Below, one piece after another: positions 6,531 through 15,282 of a stretch of DNA of 25,982 bases. Each line of letters opens with the position of its first letter. The stretch's first letter is position 1. Both the position numbers and the translations under genes were made by a program. The notes under the pieces are model-generated. The model had not been told where the DNA came from. It did not search any database and saw nothing but the letters and a program-made list of their open reading frames with translations. The DNA lies in the NCBI GenBank assembly GCA_902766585.1, contig CACXDV010000148.1:1-25982 (forward strand). The letters are read 5' to 3'. Source of the DNA: an uncultured Ruminococcus sp. GTDB lineage: Bacteria; Bacillota; Clostridia; Oscillospirales; Acutalibacteraceae.

Positions 6531-8219
6531 ATGAAATTTTCCGAAATGAAATACGAACGTCCCGATTTTGATAAAGCTAAATCGGATGCCGAAAAAATAA
6601 AAAAATACTTCTCAGAAGCTTCTTCCTTTGAAGAAGCAGATAAAGCCTTTATTGAATGGGATGAGCTTGTTTCCCATATTGATACAATGATAAGTCTCGC
6701 TTATACAAGAAACACGATCAATACCTCTGATGAATTCTATGAAAATGAAATAGCCTACATTGATGAAATATCACCGCTTTTCGCCGAACTTGATCAGAGC
6801 TTTTCAAGACTGCTTACCGAAACACCATTCCGCACACAGCTTGAAGAAAAATACGGTACACTGCTTTTTAAAAATGCAGAAATTTCTTTGAAATCGTTCT
6901 CACCCGAAATCATACCCGAAACACAAAGCACTAACAAGCTTGAAACCACTTATCAGAAACTGCTTGCAAGCGCTCAGATAGATTTTGAGGGAGAAAAGCG
7001 TACTATCTCGCAAATGTCCCCTTTCAAGCAGTCTGAGGATGATAATATCAGAAAAAATGCATGGCTCGCCGAAGGCATTTTCTATAAAGAACATTCTGAA
7101 GAACTTGATGATATATTCGATAAAATGGTGAAGCTGAGAACTGAAATGGCTAAAAAACTCGGCTATGACAACTTTGTTGAACTCGGTTACCTTCAAATGA
7201 TGAGAAACTGCTATACTCCTGCTGATATTGAAAAATTCAGACAGGCTGTCGTTAAATATATCGTTCCGGTCGCTGACAGGCTCTATCGTGAGCAGGCAAA
7301 GCGTACCGGCTTTGATTATCCGCTCAGCTTCTCCGATGCTGCTCTCAGATTCAGGGACGGAAATCCGAAGCCTGTCGGTACTCCTGAGGATATTCTGAAT
7401 ACCGGCAAGGAGCTTTATCACGGTCTTTCTCCTGAAACCTCCGAATTTATTGATACCATGCTCGAAAATGAGCTTATGGATGTACTCAGCAAAAAGGGCA
7501 AGGCAGGCGGAGGCTACTGCACAAGCTTTTCTGATTATAAGCTGCCCTTCATCTTCTCTAACTTCAACGGTACCGCTGATGATGTCGAAGTCATAACACA
7601 TGAAGCAGGTCACGCCTTTGCATATTATATGGCGCGCAATATTTTTCCGCGTTCACTTCAAAGCCCGACTCTCGATGCTTGTGAGATACACTCTATGACT
7701 ATGGAATTCTTCGGCTGGAGAAAAAGTGATGAATTCTTCGGCAAGGATGCCGCTAAATTCAGATATAATCATCTTTTCGGCGCAATAACATTCATTCCGT
7801 ACGGCGCTATGGTAGACCATTTTCAGCATATCGTATATCAAAAGCCCGATATGACACCTCAGCAGCGCCATGAGGTCTGGGCAAAGCTTTTGAATGAATA
7901 TACTCCATGGCTTAAGCTTGACGGTTCTCCCTTCTACGGAGAAGGCAGGGGCTGGCAGCGTCAGATGCACATTTATGAAAACCCCTTCTACTATATCGAT
8001 TATTGTCTTGCTCAGACCGCCGCACTGGAATTCTGGTGCCTGATGCAAAAGGATCACAATACAGCATGGAAAAAATATATGAGACTTGTCAAAAAGGCAG
8101 GTACAATGACATTTACCGAACTTGTAGAAACAGCAGGTCTGAAATCGCCGTTTGACGAGGAGGCTCTTAAGCAGGTTGCTGATGCAGCAAAGCTCTGGCT
8201 CGATGAAAATTCATTATGA
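6531..8219 (+). CDS. M3 family oligoendopeptidase (PepF-type)
   Basis: A 562-residue zinc metallopeptidase that cleaves short peptides in the cytoplasm. The zinc site is HEAGH (His357-His361) within VEVITHEAGHAFAYYMARN, with Glu385 in LDACEIHSMTMEFF as the expected third ligand. The C-terminal YIDYCLAQTAALEFW (about residues 485-499) matches the Tyr-rich substrate-binding region of M3B enzymes. The size is normal for the family, and there is no signal peptide. AGGAG precedes the ATG. The ABC ATPase gene begins 29 nt after the stop with no terminator, so co-transcription is likely, although a functional link is not implied. Confidence 0.93.
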   Translation: MKFSEMKYERPDFDKAKSDAEKIKKYFSEASSFEEADKAFIEWDELVSHIDTMISLAYTRNTINTSDEFYENEIAYIDEISPLFAELDQSFSRLLTETPFRTQLEEKYGTLLFKNAEISLKSFSPEIIPETQSTNKLETTYQKLLASAQIDFEGEKRTISQMSPFKQSEDDNIRKNAWLAEGIFYKEHSEELDDIFDKMVKLRTEMAKKLGYDNFVELGYLQMMRNCYTPADIEKFRQAVVKYIVPVADRLYREQAKRTGFDYPLSFSDAALRFRDGNPKPVGTPEDILNTGKELYHGLSPETSEFIDTMLENELMDVLSKKGKAGGGYCTSFSDYKLPFIFSNFNGTADDVEVITHEAGHAFAYYMARNIFPRSLQSPTLDACEIHSMTMEFFGWRKSDEFFGKDAAKFRYNHLFGAITFIPYGAMVDHFQHIVYQKPDMTPQQRHEVWAKLLNEYTPWLKLDGSPFYGEGRGWQRQMHIYENPFYYIDYCLAQTAALEFWCLMQKDHNTAWKKYMRLVKKAGTMTFTELVETAGLKSPFDEEALKQVADAAKLWLDENSL

Positions 8220-8248
8220 TCCCTTCAAAACAGAAATGAGGAATAATA

Positions 8249-8956
8249 GTGCAGGAAAATTTCGTAGAATTCAATAATGTATATAAACGCTATAAAATGG
8301 GTGAAGTAACTATAAATGCTGCTAACGGCGTAAGCTTCTCTATAAATGAAGGTGAATTTGCCGTTGTTGTTGGACTGAGCGGCGCCGGAAAAACTACCGT
8401 TCTGAATATTCTCGGAGGTATTGACAGCTGTGACGAGGGAAAAATCATCGTCGGCGGAAAGGATATCAGCCACCTTAACAGCAAGGAGCTTGCTTCCTAC
8501 AGAAGATATGATATCGGTTTTGTTTTTCAGTTCTATAACCTTATACCCAACCTTACCGCAAAAGAAAATGTAGAGCTTGCAACTCAGATTTGCAGGGATC
8601 ATATGGATGCCTCAGCTGCCCTCGATTCGGTGGGACTTCACGACAGAAAAAACAATTTCCCCGCTCAGCTTTCCGGCGGTGAACAGCAGCGTGTTTCAAT
8701 TGCCCGCGCTCTTGCCAAAAAGCCAAAGCTCCTTCTTTGTGATGAGCCGACCGGTGCTCTCGATTACAGTACCGGTAAGAATATACTTAAACTCCTACAG
8801 ACAAAATGCAAGGAGGACGGTATGACAGTTGTACTTATCACCCATAACTCTGCTATCACTCCTATGGCTGACCGCGTTATCAGCATGAGAAGCGGTAAGG
8901 TCATCAGTAATGTAGTAAATGAAGCTCCTATCCCTATTGAAAAAATAGAATGGTAA
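8249..8956 (+). CDS. ABC transporter ATP-binding protein, MacB/LolD type
   Basis: A 235-residue ATPase with all core motifs: Walker A GLSGAGKT (residues 42-49), Q-loop Gln94 in GFVFQFYNLIP, signature LSGGEQ (141-146), Walker B LLLCDE (161-166) and the H-loop in LITHNS. The sequence type is that of ATPases paired with FtsX-like permeases (MacB/LolD/BceA group), which do mechanical work on envelope lipids, lipoproteins or peptides rather than classical import. The start is GTG at 8249, supported by GAGGA 6 nt upstream. The permease gene begins 24 nt after its stop and is the evident partner. Confidence 0.93.
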   Translation: MQENFVEFNNVYKRYKMGEVTINAANGVSFSINEGEFAVVVGLSGAGKTTVLNILGGIDSCDEGKIIVGGKDISHLNSKELASYRRYDIGFVFQFYNLIPNLTAKENVELATQICRDHMDASAALDSVGLHDRKNNFPAQLSGGEQQRVSIARALAKKPKLLLCDEPTGALDYSTGKNILKLLQTKCKEDGMTVVLITHNSAITPMADRVISMRSGKVISNVVNEAPIPIEKIEW

Positions 8957-8980
8957 CTCTTCATACAGGACAGGTGTTAT

Positions 8981-11900
8981 ATGAAAGCTCTTACTAAAAA
9001 TATTTTCAGAGAAATTAAACATTCCAAATCAAGATTTCTTTCCATATTTGCCATTATCGCACTCAGTACCGGATTTTTCTCGGGAATAAAGTCCTCAAGT
9101 CCAAGTATGATAACGACCAGCTATGATTATCTGCAAAAAAATAATCTCATGGATATCCGTATCGTTTCAACTGCCGGCTTTGATGATGATGATATCAGGG
9201 CTATTAAAAATATGGATGAAACCGTTGATATTTTAGCCGGATACTGCTCGGACTTAATTGTAACAGATAATAATATCGACTCTGTTGTAAGGGTATATTC
9301 CTTACCGGAAAAAACTGATACTGCTGACAAATTGATAAATGAAACTATTCTGGTTGAAGGCAGATATCCCTCCGCTGACGGCGAATGTGTAATTGACAGC
9401 TATTATTTCCGTTCTAAGGGAATGAAGCTGGGGCATAAGATCAGGTTTAACGAACAAACCGATAATATAAAAACAAAGGAATTTATTAAACAGCTTGAGT
9501 ATAAGGTCGTCGGTGTAATTGATACTCCGCTTTATCTTACTTATCAAAGAGGCAATACTACTGTAGGAGACGGTAAAATTTCTTTCTATATCATGCTTCA
9601 GCCCGATCAGTTCATCACTGAACGTTATACAAATGCTTATGTCACTACAAAGGCTTCGGAATTATACTACGATTCTTTTTCGGATGAATACAAAAACGAG
9701 ATCAAAAAAGAAAAAGATGATTTTCAGAAGCTGTCTGACGAAAGAATAGATGTCTTTCGCAATACTACTCTTGCTGATGCGAAAAAAGAGCTTTCCGATG
9801 CGGAAGCGGAATTCAATGAAAAAAAGAAGGAAGCAGAGGATACAATTTCCGACGGTGAAAAGGAGCTTTATGACGGTCAACAGGAAATGGCTGATAAGCT
9901 TAGTGAAGGCATAAAAAAGCTTAATGACGGCGAAAAGGAACTGGCAGACGGAAAAGAACAGCTTGAAGAAGGCAAAAAGAAATACAATGACGGTATTGAA
10001 GAAGGAAAGGCTAAACTCACGGAAGGTCAGGCAAAATATGACGAAGGTCTGGCTCAGTACAACAAGGGCAAGCTTCAATTCGATACCGAAATATCAAAGG
10101 CTCAGTCTCAGCTTGATAAGGCTCAAGGAGAATTTGATACACAGTATAAGCTGTTCTATGAAACAACTAAGCCTCAGGCAGAAACCAAACTGAATCTGCT
10201 CAGAAGCGCTATTGAGCTGTGCAATAGTATCATTGAAGAAACAGAACGGAAAATAAATGACTTTGAGCTCATAACAGGCTCAGACACTGAACTTACCGCA
10301 CTATATGATAAGCTTGATGAATATAAAAGCAAGGTCAATGAATATGCAAAGCAATATGACAGCGGTATGGATCAGCTTGAAGAGGGCGAAAAAAAGCTTA
10401 ATGACGCAAAGGCTCAGCTTGAAGAAGCAAACAAAGCCTTTGAACAAAAAAAAGCAGAAGGTATGGCACAGCTCAATGATGCTAAAATTCAGCTCGATTC
10501 CGCAAAATCTCAGCTTGAAACAGGTAAGCTTGAATATGATACTGCCCTTGTTCAGGGTATGCTTGAACTTCAGCAGGCTGAAAATAAACTGACTGAGGGC
10601 GAAAAGGAACTCGAAAAGGGTAAAGAAGAGCTTCTTACCGAAAAAGCCTCCGCTATGCTTAAAATGAAGTCGGCAAGAGAAAAGCTCGCCGCTGGTAAAG
10701 CTGAGGCAAGAACTCAGCTTGCGGATGCAGAAGCAAAGCTTGCTGATGCAAGAGAAAATATTTCAAATCTTGATGATGCAAGATGGATAATCTTTGACCG
10801 TACAGATAATACAGGTTTTTCGGGATTGATAGAGGATGCTCTCCGCGTTGATAAGGTTGCAGCAGTATTGCCTGTTTTCTTCCTTCTTATTGCGGCTCTC
10901 GTATGTCTGACAACAATGACACGAATGGTCGAAGAACGGCGTACTGAGATAGGTACCCTTAAGGCTCTCGGCTACAGCAATTTCAAGATAATTTCCAAGT
11001 ATCTGATCTATTCTGCCCTTGCCTCCGTCTCGGGAAGTATTGCCGGAGCTGTGATAGGTATTTCATCACTCCCCTTTATTATCGTAGATACATATTCTAT
11101 GCTCTATACCCTTCCGCCGACTATCCTTTCTATTGACTACCAAAGCTTTATCTTCTCGGCGGCAACAGGAATACTTTGTACCTGCGTTGTTTCTGTTATC
11201 ACCTGTATGGGTGAGCTTAAACAGAATCCGGCTTCTCTTATGCGTCCGAAGGCTCCAAAGCCAGGTAAACGTATCCTTCTTGAATATATTACCCCTCTTT
11301 GGGCTGTTTTCAACTTTATTACAAAGGTGACCTTCAGAAATCTTTTCAGATATAAGTCAAGGCTTCTTATGACCGTTATCGGTATAGCAGGATGTACTGC
11401 CCTTATTATCGGAGGATTGGGACTTAAGGATTCGTTAAGCGTGATAGCACCTCTGCAATATGATGAATTAACTGTCTATGATGAGATCTATTCTCTTAAA
11501 AGCGGAGGTACAGTTCAGGAAAAAGCTTATTTGATGTCTAAGTTCCATGCAGATAAACGCTTCGCTGAAACTGCGCTGGTTGACCAGAATAACATTTCTA
11601 TACAGAATACTCAGAACGAAAAAAAATTCAACTATTATTATATCGTCGCTTCTGATATAAATGATTTTGAAAAGTTTTTCCACCTCCGTGACCGGGTAAC
11701 ACATGAGAAAAAAACTCTGACCGATAATGGTATTATTATTTCCGAACGCATTTCTCAGCTTATCGGTGCCGGTAAAGGCGAAAAAGCCATTATCAATATA
11801 GACGATACTCCTTATACTGTCGATATAACTGATATTGCAGAAAACTACGCCGGAAACTATATCTGCATGACTCCGGCATACTATGAAAAAATAACCGGCA

Positions 11901-12457
11901 AAACAAATAAATATCATATCGTCTATACTCAGCTGACTGAAGACGGCAAACAAAATGAAAAGGCTATTGCAGATGAATGGATGGAAGATGATGATATCCT
12001 TACAGTTTTTCTTCTTAAAGAACAGCTCGAAGGAATCATTTCAACACTTGATTCACTTAATATTATTGTATTTGTTGTCGTTCTCTGCGCTGCGATGCTG
12101 GCAATGGTCGTTCTGTATAACCTTACAAACATCAATATTTCTGAAAGAATACGCGAAATCGCTACAATAAAGGTTCTCGGCTTCTATGACCTCGAAACAG
12201 CAAGCTATATCTACAGGGAAAATATTTTCCTTACAGTTGCAGGAGCATTGGCAGGCTTACCGCTCGGCACCCTGTTTATCAGCTTTATTATTGATGCTCT
12301 TCAGATGGAAATTATTATGTTCCCGAAGTATGTCACCATTATGAGCTATCTCATCGGCTTTGCACTGACCGTTGTTTTCTCACTGTTTGTAAACTTCATC
12401 ATGTTCTTCCGAATGAAAAAGGTCAGCATGGTCGAATCACTAAAATCAATAGAATAA
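8981..12457 (+). CDS. FtsX-like ABC permease with long extracellular coiled coil
   Basis: A 1158-residue permease. A membrane segment lies at about residues 18-38, followed by an extracellular domain. From about 260 to 603 there is a highly charged coiled coil in heptads with the pattern xxxLxxG, for example LNDGEKELADGKEQLEEG, the repeat type known from YhgE/Pip-like and related exporters. The first FtsX domain follows (about 620-745, including RRTEIGTLKALGYSNF), then an extracellular segment, and a second FtsX domain (about 1020-1150, including RIREIATIKVLGFYDLE). Together with the ATPase just upstream it forms a complete MacB-like transporter; the cargo is unknown. No receptor histidine kinase lies nearby, so a bacitracin-type resistance module is not indicated. 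Confidence 0.92.
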   Translation: MKALTKNIFREIKHSKSRFLSIFAIIALSTGFFSGIKSSSPSMITTSYDYLQKNNLMDIRIVSTAGFDDDDIRAIKNMDETVDILAGYCSDLIVTDNNIDSVVRVYSLPEKTDTADKLINETILVEGRYPSADGECVIDSYYFRSKGMKLGHKIRFNEQTDNIKTKEFIKQLEYKVVGVIDTPLYLTYQRGNTTVGDGKISFYIMLQPDQFITERYTNAYVTTKASELYYDSFSDEYKNEIKKEKDDFQKLSDERIDVFRNTTLADAKKELSDAEAEFNEKKKEAEDTISDGEKELYDGQQEMADKLSEGIKKLNDGEKELADGKEQLEEGKKKYNDGIEEGKAKLTEGQAKYDEGLAQYNKGKLQFDTEISKAQSQLDKAQGEFDTQYKLFYETTKPQAETKLNLLRSAIELCNSIIEETERKINDFELITGSDTELTALYDKLDEYKSKVNEYAKQYDSGMDQLEEGEKKLNDAKAQLEEANKAFEQKKAEGMAQLNDAKIQLDSAKSQLETGKLEYDTALVQGMLELQQAENKLTEGEKELEKGKEELLTEKASAMLKMKSAREKLAAGKAEARTQLADAEAKLADARENISNLDDARWIIFDRTDNTGFSGLIEDALRVDKVAAVLPVFFLLIAALVCLTTMTRMVEERRTEIGTLKALGYSNFKIISKYLIYSALASVSGSIAGAVIGISSLPFIIVDTYSMLYTLPPTILSIDYQSFIFSAATGILCTCVVSVITCMGELKQNPASLMRPKAPKPGKRILLEYITPLWAVFNFITKVTFRNLFRYKSRLLMTVIGIAGCTALIIGGLGLKDSLSVIAPLQYDELTVYDEIYSLKSGGTVQEKAYLMSKFHADKRFAETALVDQNNISIQNTQNEKKFNYYYIVASDINDFEKFFHLRDRVTHEKKTLTDNGIIISERISQLIGAGKGEKAIINIDDTPYTVDITDIAENYAGNYICMTPAYYEKITGKTNKYHIVYTQLTEDGKQNEKAIADEWMEDDDILTVFLLKEQLEGIISTLDSLNIIVFVVVLCAAMLAMVVLYNLTNINISERIREIATIKVLGFYDLETASYIYRENIFLTVAGALAGLPLGTLFISFIIDALQMEIIMFPKYVTIMSYLIGFALTVVFSLFVNFIMFFRMKKVSMVESLKSIE

Positions 12458-12462
12458 AAAAA

Positions 12463-12494
12463 CGCATCGGCTGTCCTAAAAAACAGTCGATGCG
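12463..12494. terminator. Bidirectional terminator between the FtsX permease gene and ddh
   Basis: A 12-bp stem, CGCATCGGCTGT with ACAGTCGATGCG (one G-U pair), has an 8-nt loop. A T-rich run follows on the plus strand (ATATTTTTT), and seven T residues follow on the minus strand. It serves both convergent genes. Confidence 0.9.
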
Positions 12495-12507
12495 ATATTT
12501 TTTCCTA

Positions 12508-13494
12508 TCAGAGACAGTGTGCGCGAAGCTCCTCGCCAGACATTGTGCTGAGGTATGCCGGCGGAACATCAAGTACGGTCTTTGCTCCTCTTATTCCCTC
12601 ATCATACATACGCTTTGCTGCCCTTGCATATGCAATAAGCACGCTTGTAGTAAACTCGGGGTTTGAATCAAGAGTAAGTCTGTATTCAATAATATGCTTA
12701 TTCTCCTTATTCACTCCTGTGCAGCCGCTGCGGAATACAAAACCGCCGTGTGCCATCCCTGCATGATTTGTAAGAAGCTCTTCCTCGGAAATGAAGTGTA
12801 CAGTTGTATCATAATCAGCAAAGTAGTTGGGCATCTCCTTGATTTCCTTCTCTACTGCTGCTGCATCTGCACCCTCCTCAAGAACTACATAACATTCTCT
12901 CAGGTGCTTCTGACGTGTGGTAAGCTCAGGATTTTCACCGTTTCTGACTGAATCAAGAGCAGCCTGTACGGGTACGGTGTACTGCTTAGCATTCTTTACA
13001 CCCTTTACTCTGCGTATTGCATCTGAATGTCCCTGGCTTACACCCTTGCCCCAGAAGGTGTAGTCATTTCCGTCCGGAAGTATTGCGCTTCCGTATACAC
13101 GATTGAGAGAGAACAGACCGGGATCCCAGCCAACTGAGATCATTGCTACCTTTCCGCCCTCTTTTGCGGCAGCGTCAACATTTGCAAAATGCTCAGGTAT
13201 TCTTGCATGAGTATCAAAGCTGTCAATTACATTGAAAAGCTTTGCATATTTCGGTGTCTGTACGGGAAGATCAGTTGCACTACCTCCGCAGAGAACAAGT
13301 ACATCTATCTTATCTGCCCATGCCTCTATTTCATTAACGCTTACAACAGGCACTCCCTCTGTAAGTATTTTAACGCTTTCGGGTGATCTTCTTGTAAATA
13401 CCGCTGCAAGCTCCATATCCGGCGCAGCCTTAACAGCTATTTCCGTTCCTCTTCCAAGATTGCCGTAGCCGAGTATTCCGATTCTTGTTTTCAT
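12508..13494 (-). CDS. ddh: meso-Diaminopimelate D-dehydrogenase
   Basis: A 328-residue NADPH-dependent enzyme that aminates L-2-amino-6-oxopimelate (tetrahydrodipicolinate) to meso-diaminopimelate in one step, for lysine and peptidoglycan. The N-terminal Rossmann motif is RIGILGYGNLGRGTE, and VFTRRSPE, which binds the NADP phosphate, follows. The substrate domain carries SVGWDPGLFSLNRVYGSAILP (about residues 120-140) and GVSQGHSDAIRRVKGVKNA, both hallmarks of the Ddh family, as does HAGMAHGGFVFRSG near the end. The length is typical. AGGAG lies upstream of the ATG. A near-consensus promoter at 13556-13584, overlapping the end of the HAD gene, gives it independent expression from the acylation operon upstream. 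Confidence 0.95.
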   Translation of the reverse strand: MKTRIGILGYGNLGRGTEIAVKAAPDMELAAVFTRRSPESVKILTEGVPVVSVNEIEAWADKIDVLVLCGGSATDLPVQTPKYAKLFNVIDSFDTHARIPEHFANVDAAAKEGGKVAMISVGWDPGLFSLNRVYGSAILPDGNDYTFWGKGVSQGHSDAIRRVKGVKNAKQYTVPVQAALDSVRNGENPELTTRQKHLRECYVVLEEGADAAAVEKEIKEMPNYFADYDTTVHFISEEELLTNHAGMAHGGFVFRSGCTGVNKENKHIIEYRLTLDSNPEFTTSVLIAYARAAKRMYDEGIRGAKTVLDVPPAYLSTMSGEELRAHCL

Positions 13495-13555
13495 TTTGAA
13501 TTACTCCTTGTATTGAATTCGTTATCTGCGGTCAGAATGCCGCTGACACATACTA

Positions 13556-13584
13556 ATTATATTATTATTCTCCTTATTCGTCAA
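13556..13584 (-). promoter_or_regulatory. Promoter of ddh, inside the end of the HAD gene
   Basis: Minus strand: TTGACG (13584-13579), 17-nt spacer, TATAAT (13561-13556). The -35 box is formed by the last codons of the HAD gene (Leu-Asp-Glu-stop). It lies about 62 nt before the ddh ATG. Confidence 0.75.
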
Positions 13585-14224
13585 GAAGTTCATAATAGCT
13601 TTTTATAAATTTATCTGCGGCTGACTTTATTCTATCAAGATATTTGTGATTCATGCTATCATATACCGCAACCGTTGACATACCTGCTCCCGCTGCGCTT
13701 TCTATGCCCTCTATGATATCCTCATATACGGTACAGTTTTCAGGTCTGACTCCGAGTTTTTCCGCTGTATAAAGATATATAGCCGGATTGCTCTTATTAA
13801 AGCCTACCTCGGAAGTATAACAGATACAGTCAAAAATTCCTTCAAGTCCGTTATTCGCAAGACACGGCATCAGAAGATACGGATTATTGGAGGTAGCCAT
13901 TCCGAGAAGATATCCGCGGTTTTTGAGCTGTCTGAGGTATTCAGCTGCTCCCGGCTTAAATCGTACATTATTTGCATATTCATCATGCGCCATATCAAGC
14001 CATACCTGCATTATCTCCTCAACACTTTCATTCAGTCCGTATGTATTTTTTGTATATGCCGCTGCTGTTTCAAAAAACATACCGCGCATTTTATCTGTAT
14101 ATTCCTCTGTGACAGGTATATTTCTCTCTGTAAGAAAATCCTTGTCTACCTTCGACCATACATACATTGATTCTGCAAGCGTTCCGTCAAAATCAAAAAT
14201 TGCAGCCTTCCTATCACTTATCAT
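13574..14224 (-). CDS. HAD-superfamily hydrolase, beta-phosphoglucomutase-like subfamily
   Basis: A 216-residue protein with the HAD motifs: motif I IFDFDGTL (nucleophile Asp11, acid/base Asp13), motif II LGMATSNNPY, motif III Lys in NKSNPAIYLYTAEKLG, and motif IV VYEDIIEGIESAAGAGM. The helical cap between motifs I and II is subclass I. It is most likely a small-molecule phosphatase or mutase; the substrate is not readable from sequence. It is the last gene of the acylation operon, 18 nt after the SGNH transferase stop, with CGGAGG before its ATG. Its place suggests it could supply or recycle the cargo of that pathway, or it may simply be carried along. Function in the pathway is inference. 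Confidence 0.85.
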   Translation of the reverse strand: MISDRKAAIFDFDGTLAESMYVWSKVDKDFLTERNIPVTEEYTDKMRGMFFETAAAYTKNTYGLNESVEEIMQVWLDMAHDEYANNVRFKPGAAEYLRQLKNRGYLLGMATSNNPYLLMPCLANNGLEGIFDCICYTSEVGFNKSNPAIYLYTAEKLGVRPENCTVYEDIIEGIESAAGAGMSTVAVYDSMNHKYLDRIKSAADKFIKSYYELLDE

Positions 14225-14242
14225 TTTCTGTCCTCCGGATCT

Positions 14243-15274
14243 TTATTTCAGATATCCGCCAACTACTTTCTTATAATCATTATAATCCATATCCCACAGA
14301 TCAGAAAGCGTATCGCTTCCCCTTCTGTCAGGGATATCATAATTTTTCTTAATGCGCTCCCCTACAAAAAGTGAAACCTTTCTTGCTCCTCTTGTATTCA
14401 GATGAACCCCGCCGTCACGGGTATCCTTTGTCCAATCAAGACCGACAGAGGCTTCTTCCTTTTGTAAATCAAGAAGAGGCACCTTGATTTGCTCCGCATA
14501 TTTATTCAAAGCCTGATAGTTTTTCTTGCTGCCTGTCAATGTATTGGGAACGGAAACAAGTATCAGACTGATACCGTTTTCTTCGCATATGCTTTTGATC
14601 CTGTTTACATAGTATTTTGTAATCGGATTTATCCTGCCATTAAGATAATCCTCCCCTGCTCCGTCCGGCAAATCAAGCTTTTCGCTTTCATAAGGCTCTG
14701 AAACAGATATTATCATCTGTCCCTTGGAGGGCGATTTCCATGAATATTCGATCGGTGAAAACCACTGCTTTGGTCCGGTATACTTCCATCTGTTGTGGTA
14801 ACGTATAATCGGAATTCCTGTTTCGACCTCATCTTGAAAATTCTTATCAAAAAGCTTTTTCGTAGTGTATGGAGCAAATACCACATCAGTCTCAAGCACT
14901 ACTACCTTCGGCTTCTGTGTCTTAAGAAATTCCGTAAGGTTATACTCTATCTCTGCCATGCTCGATGCGCCCTTAGCACAGACAAAGGATGTCATGCCAT
15001 ACTCATGCCAAAGCTCCAACGGCGAAAAGGCTGAATAGGCTTCGCTGTTTCCCATAAACACTACATCAAGAGTATTCTCCGGCTCGGCATAAAAAGCATG
15101 GGCATTCTGGTCGTACATTCCATTATCCTGATCGTTGTATTTAGGATAATACATACACTGTAACATATAAAGCAATATACCGAGGATCAGGAAAAATCCG
15201 AGTATTCTGACTCCCTTTAAAGCATATGTCAGAATACCCTTATTATTTTTTTCTTTATTTTCCTTCTTTTCCAT
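14243..15274 (-). CDS. SGNH-type envelope acyltransferase (DltD/AlgX-like partner of the MBOAT)
   Basis: A 343-residue protein with a short basic cytoplasmic start, one membrane anchor (about residues 21-41, GVRILGFFLILGILLYMLQ) and an extracytoplasmic domain. VVFMGNSEAYSAFSP (about 71-84) is the SGNH block I, with nucleophile candidate Ser77. DGGVHLNTRGARK near the C terminus provides the Asp287/His291 pair of block V. AFSPLELWHEYG resembles the corresponding region of MBOAT-associated SGNH proteins. In known systems the Ser of this protein accepts the acyl group from a tyrosine and passes it to the envelope polymer. The gene follows the MBOAT by 8 nt with an AGGTGAT site, so the two are tightly linked. 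No DltD-level similarity is claimed; the role follows from motifs plus context. Confidence 0.8.
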   Translation of the reverse strand: MEKKENKEKNNKGILTYALKGVRILGFFLILGILLYMLQCMYYPKYNDQDNGMYDQNAHAFYAEPENTLDVVFMGNSEAYSAFSPLELWHEYGMTSFVCAKGASSMAEIEYNLTEFLKTQKPKVVVLETDVVFAPYTTKKLFDKNFQDEVETGIPIIRYHNRWKYTGPKQWFSPIEYSWKSPSKGQMIISVSEPYESEKLDLPDGAGEDYLNGRINPITKYYVNRIKSICEENGISLILVSVPNTLTGSKKNYQALNKYAEQIKVPLLDLQKEEASVGLDWTKDTRDGGVHLNTRGARKVSLFVGERIKKNYDIPDRRGSDTLSDLWDMDYNDYKKVVGGYLK

Positions 15275-15282
15275 TTTATCAC

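Noticed and set aside
9662..10078. Minus-strand hydrophobic open frame opposite the coiled coil
   Set aside because: Phe/Leu-rich translation is the expected antisense of Lys/Glu-rich heptad codons.
9760..10790. Near-repeated DNA in the permease gene considered as a tandem repeat array
   Set aside because: The similarity comes from recurring heptad codons in a coiled coil; units are degenerate and all in frame.
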